Assembly (NCBI RefSeq): GCF_030268225.1 | Contig: NZ_BSQG01000008.1 | Location: forward strand, 143,263-207,262 | Origin: Nocardiopsis ansamitocini | GTDB taxonomy: Bacteria > Actinomycetota > Actinomycetes > Streptosporangiales > Streptosporangiaceae | Length of the DNA: 64,000 bases | Direction: 5' to 3' | Part shown: positions 45,872 through 56,680 of the stretch, in pieces | Position numbering within the stretch: the stretch's first letter is position 1 | Layout of the letters: each line of letters opens with the position of its first letter | Position numbers and translations under genes: made by a program | Notes under the pieces: generated by a model | Database searches by the model: none | Seen by the model: only the letters and a program-made list of their open reading frames with translations | What the model was told of the DNA's origin: nothing

Positions 45872-46666
45872 GGGGCCACCTCCCGTCGGTGCCGAAAAGA
45901 CCCGGTCCGGCGACCCGGCGAGCCGGACGCTTCACACGCGTGACCCCTGAGTGCGGGGGCCGGTGCCGGTCGTCCGAACCACGGATCCTTATCGTCTCGC
46001 CCTCTGTGCCTCGCGCCGCCATCGCCCAGCGATGGCGGCGCGTCGCGTTGTGCGCTCCCCGGGCCTCCGTCGCCAGGGCGGCTCGCTCCCCGTACGCGCC
46101 GGGGCGGAGCCCATCGGCCCGAAGTACGCGGAGCGTCCGCCGTTTTCTGCCCGCACGCCGACATTTTTGCGGCGACCCGGTGTCGACTATTAGTCCATTT
46201 TCTGTATTCTGTGCCATTGGCGTATTGATTGTGATTTATGTGCAGTGGTGCGCTAGGAGGACAGTGATGCCTCGCACGTGCTCAACGTGGCTATCGGTGG
46301 GCGAGTGCCCGCCATTTTTTGTGCAGAAGGCACGGTTGGCCGCCAATTTTTCGTGCAGACTGCCCGATTGTTTTTCTTCGACAACGCTCTACCGTTGATT
46401 CTGCGGTTGCAGGTCGAGGCCAACTCCACGGACTCCCCGCGGCCGTACCGCGGTGCGCTCACACCTCTCCCGGGGCCGCGCCGCAGCGGTCGGGGGCCGT
46501 CGCCACCGTCCTGGGCCTGCTCTGTGCACACCCCTCCCATGCGCAGAATGGTCCAGCGGCGCCCCCGGCCGTTCACTTTCGCCCCGCGTGATGGGGCGCT
46601 CGGCCGATCCTGTCGATTTCTTCGGTTTCCACAGTGCGCGCGGTCGCGTCGAATTACGCTCCACCC
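45872..46666. other. Gene-poor 0.8-kb region with AT-rich core
   Basis: AT-rich from about 46150 to 46400, unlike the surrounding DNA. It holds one short candidate gene (46267) and an imperfect direct repeat (CCGCCATTTTTTGTGCAG at 46309 and CCGCCAATTTTTCGTGCAG at 46340). Otherwise no gene. Confidence 0.45.
46267..46398 (+). CDS. Candidate 43-residue cysteine-containing peptide
   Basis: ATG 46267 is preceded by AGGAGG at the ideal distance (six bases). The frame encodes a 43-residue peptide starting MPRTCSTWLSVGECPPFF, with four cysteines, and stops at 46398. No family known. A regulatory leader peptide, a small secreted-type peptide, or a chance frame behind a good ribosome site are all possible. 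Confidence 0.3.
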   Translation: MPRTCSTWLSVGECPPFFVQKARLAANFSCRLPDCFSSTTLYR

Positions 46667-47362
46667 ATGGAGTCGAACCAGGCGTGCGATTTTCTGACCG
46701 GTTACGACCAGGACCGGTTGTGCCAGCAGGCCGTGCGGTTCGAGACCGATGCCCTGCTGTTCGGGGAGGACCGTGCCGAGCTCCTGGGCGAGGCTGCCAG
46801 GTTCTGGCACCGGGCGGGACAGTCCCGGCACGCTCTTCGCCTATGCACCGAGGCCATCGCAGAGGGCGACGGAACAGGAGTCGGGGCCGCCCGCCTGCGC
46901 CGTATGGAAATCCTCGCCGACCAGGGCCGCATCCCGGAGTTCGATCAGGACGTGCGAGCCCTGCGGGGGAGCGAGCTCACCGAGTCCGCGGCCTGCTCTG
47001 CCGCCCGCCTCCTGGAGTCCCTGGGGCGCGCGGGCGAGGCCCTTGAGTTCTACGACCGCGCCTGCACCCGGCCCCTCGCCGAGCTCGCGCACTTCTGGCC
47101 GCTGGATCTCGCTCGCCACGTCGGCATCCTCGACGCCCTCACCGGACGCTCCAGGCTTCGCGCGGAGACGGGCCTGCCCGTCGACGCACTCGACGCCAAG
47201 GTCGCCGCGTTCGTCTCCGGGCCCGCTTCGTTCCCGACGCCGTCCTGCCGGCTGCCCGAACGCAACGCGCCCTGCGGCTGCGGCGCACCTCGCCGGTACA
47301 AGAACTGCTGCGGGAAGCGTGCGATCGCCGCCGACGAGCACCGGCGGTTCGCCCGCAGGTGA
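46667..47362 (+). CDS. TPR-like protein with C-terminal SEC-C zinc motif
   Basis: A 231-residue soluble protein. Helical-repeat segments (ARFWHRAGQSRHALRLCTEA, RLLESLGRAGEALEFYDRAC) precede a SEC-C zinc-binding motif near the end, RNAPCGCGAPRRYKNCCGK, with the CxC...CC ligands intact. SEC-C motifs occur in SecA and in many small bacterial proteins. Role unknown. ATG 46667 lacks a strong ribosome site. Confidence 0.78.
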   Translation: MESNQACDFLTGYDQDRLCQQAVRFETDALLFGEDRAELLGEAARFWHRAGQSRHALRLCTEAIAEGDGTGVGAARLRRMEILADQGRIPEFDQDVRALRGSELTESAACSAARLLESLGRAGEALEFYDRACTRPLAELAHFWPLDLARHVGILDALTGRSRLRAETGLPVDALDAKVAAFVSGPASFPTPSCRLPERNAPCGCGAPRRYKNCCGKRAIAADEHRRFARR

Positions 47363-47446
47363 GCCGATGGGCGCGGGACCCCCGCCGCGTGCTCCCGATC
47401 CGGGTTCGCCGGGGTGCGGGCCCCGGGGTGGGTAACGTTTCCCCCC

Positions 47447-47884
47447 ATGATCCCAACCCAGATAGTCGTCGGCGCCGCGATCGTCAGGGGCGGCTCGGTC
47501 CTCGCCGCGCAGCGCGCCAGTCCCGCACACCTGCGCGGACGATGGGAACTCCCGGGCGGCAAGGTGGATCCGGGCGAGACCGACGAGGCCGCTCTCGTAC
47601 GCGAGTGCCACGAGGAGCTGGGCGTGCGCATCCGCCCGATCGAACGGGTCGGCCCCGACGTCCTGCTGCCGGTGCGGCCCAACGCCCCCCGCGCACTGCT
47701 GCGTGTATGGACCGCGGAGCTGACAACGGGCGAACCCGAGGCCCTCGAACACCTCGAATTGCGCTGGCTCACCGCCGACACCCTCTCCACCGTCGACTGG
47801 CTCCCCGCTGACCTGCCGTTCCTCGACCACATTCGGTCCCGCCTGAGCGGTGGTGCCCCGCCGGTTGGGACGCAGCCGCCATGA
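47447..47884 (+). CDS. Nudix hydrolase (MutT-like)
   Basis: A 145-residue Nudix protein: complete Nudix box GGKVDPGETDEAALVRECHE followed by ELGV, with strand VVGAAIVRGGSVLAAQR before it. The LRGRWELPGG lead-in is typical of (d)NTP pyrophosphatases of the MutT type, which clean the nucleotide pool of 8-oxo-dGTP. ATG 47447 is chosen; a GTG 33 bases upstream (47414) is less likely. Confidence 0.9.
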   Translation: MIPTQIVVGAAIVRGGSVLAAQRASPAHLRGRWELPGGKVDPGETDEAALVRECHEELGVRIRPIERVGPDVLLPVRPNAPRALLRVWTAELTTGEPEALEHLELRWLTADTLSTVDWLPADLPFLDHIRSRLSGGAPPVGTQPP

Positions 47885-48059
47885 GGCAACGGTTTTCGGC
47901 GGTCCACAACAGTCATTTCGTGCGGAAAGTACCGGGATGTGTCCACACTGACACTGACTGACCTGCACGTTTCTCGGTGCGTCCATCATCACGGCATAAA
48001 CTGGTAGTTGGCCGCGGGAGTCGCGGTGTTTCCCCAGCAGATGAGATCGAGACTTTCGC

Positions 48060-49949
<1,890 letters not shown>

Positions 49950-49964
49950 CCCGCACACCGCCCA

Positions 49965-49999
49965 CGGCCCGTCCCGGTATCGAGCACCGGGGCGGGCCG
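49965..49999 (+). terminator. Stem-loop terminator after typA
   Basis: CGGCCCGTCCCGGT pairs with ACCGGGGCGGGCCG (one G-T pair) across a 7-base loop, 16 bases past the stop. Confidence 0.6.
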
Positions 50000-50076
50000 T
50001 CCGCATCTGCGCATCGTTCCCGCCCGGACACTGCCGGACTGTCGTTTTCCCATGATACGAATAGCAATTCGTACAC

Positions 50077-50667
50077 ATGATCGATTGGATTGCGATGTCG
50101 GACCGCGCCTTGTTGGAGACCAGCCTCGATTTCGCCACGCACCGGATACTCGAAATCGGCGAGACCCCGCTGAGTGTCCCCACCCCCTGTTCGGAGTGGA
50201 ACCTCGGGCAGCTCCTCAACCACCTGGTGTCCTCCACGGCCCTGCTCGCCGACCTCGTCCGTGGGGACGAGGTCGATCCCCGCGCACTCGCCCCCGAACG
50301 CACCGCAGCCGTCCCCTTCGAGGGGCACCCCGTGGGAGCGTTCGCCGTTGCCGCGGGCACCACGCGCCGGGTCTTCGCCTCCGACGAGGCATGGCGGCGC
50401 GGCGTCCGAATGCCCGGCGCCACGATGCCCGCAGCGCTCGTGGCCAAGTTGATCGCCATGGACGCGGTCGTGCACGGCTGGGACATCGCGCGCGCCGTCG
50501 GTGCGGACGACACCATCCCCGATCCGCTGGCCGAGGACATCATGTCCTTCGCTGAGACGTTCGTGCGCCCAGAGGTTCGCGGAGGCATCCTCGGGCCGGA
50601 AGTCCGGGTCGGGGCGAAAGACACCAAAACTCGGCAACTCGTGGCGTTCTTGGGGAGACGACCCTAG
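50077..50667 (+). CDS. TIGR03086-type metal-binding protein, mycothiol-dependent maleylpyruvate isomerase fold
   Basis: A 196-residue DinB-like four-helix protein of the TIGR03086/MDMPI group: TPCSEWNLGQLLNHLV near 45-60 with the first metal His, and MDAVVHGWDIARAVG with the second His and Asp near 130-140. Such proteins are probably thiol (mycothiol)-dependent transferases. Start ATG 50077; ATG 50095 is an alternative. Ends 67 bases before the monooxygenase gene, so the two may be one unit. Confidence 0.88.
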   Translation: MIDWIAMSDRALLETSLDFATHRILEIGETPLSVPTPCSEWNLGQLLNHLVSSTALLADLVRGDEVDPRALAPERTAAVPFEGHPVGAFAVAAGTTRRVFASDEAWRRGVRMPGATMPAALVAKLIAMDAVVHGWDIARAVGADDTIPDPLAEDIMSFAETFVRPEVRGGILGPEVRVGAKDTKTRQLVAFLGRRP

Positions 50668-50733
50668 CCTGGTGGGAAAGACGCCGGCTCCTTCACGGAG
50701 CGCGTCCACCCCCATCCACCGAAGGGCAGCTCA

Positions 50734-51912
50734 ATGGCTCAGCCGCACGCGGTCGTGGTCGGAGGAGGAATCGGCGGGCTCGCGGCCGCGGTGGCACTGC
50801 ACCGCAAGGGGTGGGCCGTCACCGTCTGCGAACGCTCTCCGGCGATCGAGCCCGTCGGGGCCGGCCTCGGGGTCGCCCCCAACGGACTGCGCGCGCTCGA
50901 CGCCCTCGACCTCGGCGACGAACTACGCGCCTGCGCCGTCACCCAGGGCCGTGCCGGTCTGCGCCGCAAAGACGGCCGCTGGCTGGTGCGCACCGACGCC
51001 GAGGACCTCCGGCGCTTCTTCGGGGACTCCGTCGTGGTCGTCCCCCGGGCCGACCTCGTGGACGTACTGCTCACCCGGCTCCCCGCCGGAGCCCTGCGCA
51101 CCGCGACCACCGTCACCAGCGTGGAGCCCGGCGACACCCGCCAACTCGCACGGGTGGGCACGGACGCCGGGGAGCTCACCGCCGACCTCGTCGTGGCCGC
51201 CGACGGTATCCGCTCGATGATCCGCCCCGCGCTCTTCCTCGAACACCCCGGTCCGGTCTACGCGGGCTTCACCAGTTGGCGGTTCATCGTGGACGCACCT
51301 CAGGAGCCGATCGACTACGGCGAATCCTGGGGATGCGGGGTCACCGCCGGTGTGCTGCCGCTCCCGGGCGGGCGCGTCTACTGCTACGTCACCGCCAACG
51401 CCCCGGCGGGGGAGCGCGCCAAGGACGAACGGGCCGAGATCGCCGGCCTGCTCGCCGAATGGCACGACCCCATCCCCGGACTGGTTGCCGGTGTCGCCCC
51501 CGAAGCCGTCCTGCGCACCGACGTCTGGCACATCGCCACTCCCCTCCCCGCCTACCACAAGGGCAGGGTCGCGCTCCTCGGCGACGCGGCGCACGCCATG
51601 ACCCCCAACCTGGGGCAGGGCGCCTGCCAGGCCATCGAGGACGCGGTGGTGCTCGCCCACCACATCAACGGGTCCACCGCTTACGTTCCGACGGCGCTGC
51701 GCTCCTACACCGACGTCCGGATCGGCAGGACCAGCCTGATCGCGCAGCGCTCCGCCCAGATCGCCGAGACCACCCAGAGCGAGTCCGCCCTGCTCAACCG
51801 GTTCCGTGACACCGGTGCCAGCGTCATGGGGCGTCTGCCGGCCACACTGATGTCGCGCTACCTGCGCCCGGTCCTGGACTGGCAGCCGCCCACCGAGACC
51901 GCCCGGGTATGA
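50734..51912 (+). CDS. FAD-dependent monooxygenase (salicylate/3-hydroxybenzoate hydroxylase type)
   Basis: A 392-residue class A flavoprotein monooxygenase: dinucleotide motif GGGIGGLAAAVALHRKGW at 9-27, the middle DG motif VVAADGIRS, and the GD motif LLGDAAHAMTPNLGQGACQA. It hydroxylates an aromatic or isoprenoid ring with NAD(P)H and O2; the substrate cannot be told. ATG 50734 follows GAAGGGCAGCTCA. Encoded just after a possible mycothiol-dependent isomerase, together recalling gentisate-type degradation. Confidence 0.88.
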   Translation: MAQPHAVVVGGGIGGLAAAVALHRKGWAVTVCERSPAIEPVGAGLGVAPNGLRALDALDLGDELRACAVTQGRAGLRRKDGRWLVRTDAEDLRRFFGDSVVVVPRADLVDVLLTRLPAGALRTATTVTSVEPGDTRQLARVGTDAGELTADLVVAADGIRSMIRPALFLEHPGPVYAGFTSWRFIVDAPQEPIDYGESWGCGVTAGVLPLPGGRVYCYVTANAPAGERAKDERAEIAGLLAEWHDPIPGLVAGVAPEAVLRTDVWHIATPLPAYHKGRVALLGDAAHAMTPNLGQGACQAIEDAVVLAHHINGSTAYVPTALRSYTDVRIGRTSLIAQRSAQIAETTQSESALLNRFRDTGASVMGRLPATLMSRYLRPVLDWQPPTETARV

Positions 51913-51935
51913 CCGCTTCGCTCCGCGCGGGGGAG

Positions 51936-52874
51936 TCATTCCACCGGCGACGCCACCACTTCCAGGTCCTCCAGTTCGGCGTCGGTGAGACCGGAGAGGT
52001 GGTTCATCAGACTGCGGCGAAACGCAGTGGCGGTGTGGGAGGGCGCGACGTCCTTGCGGTGGGCCAGCGCTATCGTGCGCATCAACCGGGGTTGGGCCAG
52101 TGGGGTGCCACGCAGTTTGGGGCGGTTGCGCAGCACCATGCTCGGTACCACCGCCAGGCCCAGGCCCGCCTCCACGAAGCGCAGCACCGCGTCCATCTCG
52201 CCGCCCTCCACCGCGAGGCGTGGCTCGAATCCTGCTGCCCGGCAGGCGTGCAGGGTCGCGTCGCGCACGTCGTAGCCCTGCCGGAACATCACCAACGGCT
52301 TGTCGCGCAGATCGACGATGCGCATCGAGGCCCGCACACAGGGCGCGGGCAGATCCATCGAACTGGCCACGACCAGGCTCTCGCGCAGAATCGGGGTGGT
52401 CACGAACTCGGGGTCGCTGCTGTGCAGCGGCAGGATGATCAGTGCGAGGTCGAGTTCGCCGCGCCCGAGGGCGCGGATGAGGTCGCGCGACCCGCCCTCC
52501 TCCACCCGCAGTTCGATGCCGGGGAAGCGGCGGTGGAACAGCGACAGCGCGTCGGCCAGCAGCCCCGCGCACAAGGAGGGGGTGGCGCCCAGGCGAACCC
52601 GGCCGCGTCGCATGCCGGCGAGCTCCTGGACCTCGCGCCGGGCCGTTTCCACGTCGGTCAGGATGCGCTGGGCCAGCGGCAACAGGGCCTCACCGGCCGG
52701 AGTCAGTGTGATATTTCCCCGGGCGCGAACGAATAACGATGCACCCAGTTCCTCCTCCAAGGCCCTGATCTGCTTGCTCAGGCTCGGCTGCGCGACGCGC
52801 GATACCTCCGCTGCGCGGGTGAAATGCCGGGTCTCGGCCACCGCGAGGAAGTAGGCGAGCTGCTGAAACTGCAT
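51936..52874 (-). CDS. LysR-family transcriptional regulator
   Basis: A 312-residue LysR protein. The N-terminal winged HTH (RHFTRAAEVSRVAQPSLSKQ, about 16-35) has the classic pattern, and the C-terminal effector domain has two Rossmann-like lobes (RLGATPSLCAGLLADALSLF, EAGLGLAVVPSMV). It resembles the CynR/CatR-like branch. ATG 52874. It is divergent from sdhCAB with an inverted repeat of T-N11-A type next to its own start, so it may control itself and perhaps succinate dehydrogenase. Confidence 0.9.
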   Translation of the reverse strand: MQFQQLAYFLAVAETRHFTRAAEVSRVAQPSLSKQIRALEEELGASLFVRARGNITLTPAGEALLPLAQRILTDVETARREVQELAGMRRGRVRLGATPSLCAGLLADALSLFHRRFPGIELRVEEGGSRDLIRALGRGELDLALIILPLHSSDPEFVTTPILRESLVVASSMDLPAPCVRASMRIVDLRDKPLVMFRQGYDVRDATLHACRAAGFEPRLAVEGGEMDAVLRFVEAGLGLAVVPSMVLRNRPKLRGTPLAQPRLMRTIALAHRKDVAPSHTATAFRRSLMNHLSGLTDAELEDLEVVASPVE

Positions 52875-52879
52875 GCCTC

Positions 52880-52894
52880 ATAGCCTACGTCTAT
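52880..52894. promoter_or_regulatory. LysR-type box (T-N11-A)
   Basis: ATAG-CCTACGT-CTAT is a perfect 4+4 inverted repeat containing the T-N11-A signature. It lies 6-20 bases upstream of the LysR start and about 60 bases from sdhC, the usual place for an autoregulatory LysR site. Confidence 0.6.
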
Positions 52895-52953
52895 CGTCAC
52901 CAGCGTTCCTATGACTTAGACGATCGTGTTAATCCAGCCCTAAAGTTCACACT

Positions 52954-53667
52954 GTGGCGAACAGTACCCTGACCAAGCAGCGGTCAACGGCATTCAGGTC
53001 GACGGTGGCGCTCAAATCCGCGATGGCGGTCACCGGCCTCGTCCTTGTGCTGTTCTTGATCGCGCATATGTACGGCAATCTCATGATCTTCGGAGGCCAG
53101 GAGGTCTTCGACAACTACTCGCACCACCTGCGCGAGCTCGGCGAGCCGATGCTCCCGTACGCCGGCACACTGTGGATCATTCGCATCGTCCTCCTGGCGA
53201 GCGTCCTCATCCACGCCTACTCGGCCTTCGTGCTGTGGGCCCGCGCCAAGCGGGCCACCTCTGTCGGCGGACAGCGGTACCACAGCTCCAAGAACCGGAC
53301 CGGTGTGCAGCGCAGCTACGCGTCCTTCACCATGCGGTGGGGCGGCATCGTCGTCCTGCTGTTCGTGATCTTCCACATCCTGCACCTGACCACGAACAAC
53401 ATCGCTCCGGGTGGGCCGTCCAGCAGCCCTTACGAGCGTGTCGTGCACGGGTTCCAGATCTGGTGGGTCGTCCTTGTCTACGTGATCGCCATGGCTGCGG
53501 TGGGCTTCCACCTGCGGCACGGCATCTGGAGCGCGACCCAGACCCTGGGTCAGAACAAGGCTTCCCGTCAGCGCACGATCAACCTGGTCGCGACCGCGAT
53601 CGCCGTTGTGCTCACGCTCGGGTTCCTCGTTCCCCCGTTCTCCGTTCTCTTTGGACTGGTGGGTTAA
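52954..53667 (+). CDS. sdhC: Succinate dehydrogenase cytochrome b subunit
   Basis: A 237-residue membrane protein with five hydrophobic segments (about 22-45, 73-95, 128-150, 170-190, 210-232) and conserved histidines (AHMYGNLMIF, HHLREL, HILHLTTNN, GFHLRHG) that suit haem b ligation. It is the single large membrane anchor of the b558-type complex found in actinobacteria and Bacillus, so no sdhD is expected. GTG 52954; its stop abuts the sdhA start directly. Confidence 0.93.
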   Translation: MANSTLTKQRSTAFRSTVALKSAMAVTGLVLVLFLIAHMYGNLMIFGGQEVFDNYSHHLRELGEPMLPYAGTLWIIRIVLLASVLIHAYSAFVLWARAKRATSVGGQRYHSSKNRTGVQRSYASFTMRWGGIVVLLFVIFHILHLTTNNIAPGGPSSSPYERVVHGFQIWWVVLVYVIAMAAVGFHLRHGIWSATQTLGQNKASRQRTINLVATAIAVVLTLGFLVPPFSVLFGLVG

Positions 53668-55604
<1,937 letters not shown>

Positions 55605-55608
<4 letters not shown>

Positions 55609-56351
55609 ACATCACACTGCGCGTTTGGCGCCAGAAAGGCAAGGCCGACGAAGGCCGGATGGTCACCTACAAGGTTGAGGACGTCTCTCCGGACATGTCC
55701 TTCCTTGAGATGCTCGACGTCCTCAACGAGAAGCTCACGGTCTCCGGCGACGACCCGATCGCCTTCGACCACGACTGCCGTGAGGGAATCTGCGGCGCCT
55801 GTGGCGTGGTGATCAACGGCGTCTCGCACGGCCCGGAGGTCACCACCACCTGCCAGCTGCACATGCGCAGCTTCAAGGACGGCGACACCATCGACGTCGA
55901 GCCGTGGCGCGCCAAGGCGTTCCCGGTCATCAAGGACCTGGTCGTCGACCGCGGCTCCTTCGACCGCATCATCCAGGCGGGCGGCTACATCAGCGCCCCC
56001 ACGGGGACCGCGCCCGACGCCCACGCCGCGCCGATCCCCAAGACCGACGCCGACCGTGCCTTCGACGCGGCCACCTGCATCGGCTGCGGGGCGTGCGTGG
56101 CGGCCTGCCCCAACGCCTCGGGCATGCTGTTCACCGCGGCCAAGGTCACCCACCTGGGCCTGCTCCCGCAGGGGCAGCCCGAGCGGGCGGCCCGCGTGGT
56201 CAAGATGGTGAACCAGCACGACGAGGAGGACTTCGGCGGCTGCACCAACATCGGTGAGTGCGCCGCGGTCTGCCCCAAGGGCATCCCGCTGGACACGATC
56301 TCCCAGCTCAACAAGGACCTGCTGGGGGCCCTGGCCACCGGCAACCTGTAA
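55605..56351 (+). CDS. sdhB: Succinate dehydrogenase iron-sulfur subunit
   Basis: A 248-residue iron-sulfur protein. The 2Fe-2S cysteines are in [16 protein letters not shown]...TTCQLHM; the C-terminal clusters are in [13 protein letters not shown] and [18 protein letters not shown] 55605 overlaps the sdhA stop by four bases, so translation is coupled. It relays electrons from FAD to quinone at SdhC. A terminator follows 19 bases later, closing the sdhCAB operon. Confidence 0.95.
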
Positions 56352-56680
56352 CGCCGGGCCGGATCGCGACGCCCTTCCCCTCCTAACCGGAGGGGAAGGG
56401 CGTTCGTCGTTCCCAGGAGCAGGCGTCCCCGTGGGGGACGGCCCCGGCAGGCGTGCTCCCGGTTCGGTGACCACCGGGGAAGGAGCTGCCTTCGGCGGGA
56501 ACGGACCCCGGCTGGTGGCTTGTACGAGGACCGGACCGCTTCCCCGGCCCCGGCCGCCCGCCGCACCGGGGAACCGGCGGCGCGGGACGCGTCGGCATCC
56601 GGTCGCGGACCGGCGGACCCTGAGGACCGTTTCACGGGAATCGCGCGGCGCAGGGCGGGCCCCGAACCCGTGTGACAGGG
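56352..56680. other. Convergent intergenic region after sdhB
   Basis: Contains the sdh terminator; no gene is supported in the remaining bases up to the minus-strand helicase stop. Confidence 0.45.
56370..56402 (+). terminator. Terminator of the sdhCAB operon
   Basis: CGCCCTTCCCCTCC and its exact complement form a 14-bp stem with a 5-base loop (TAACC), followed by TTCGTCGTT. Confidence 0.75.
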
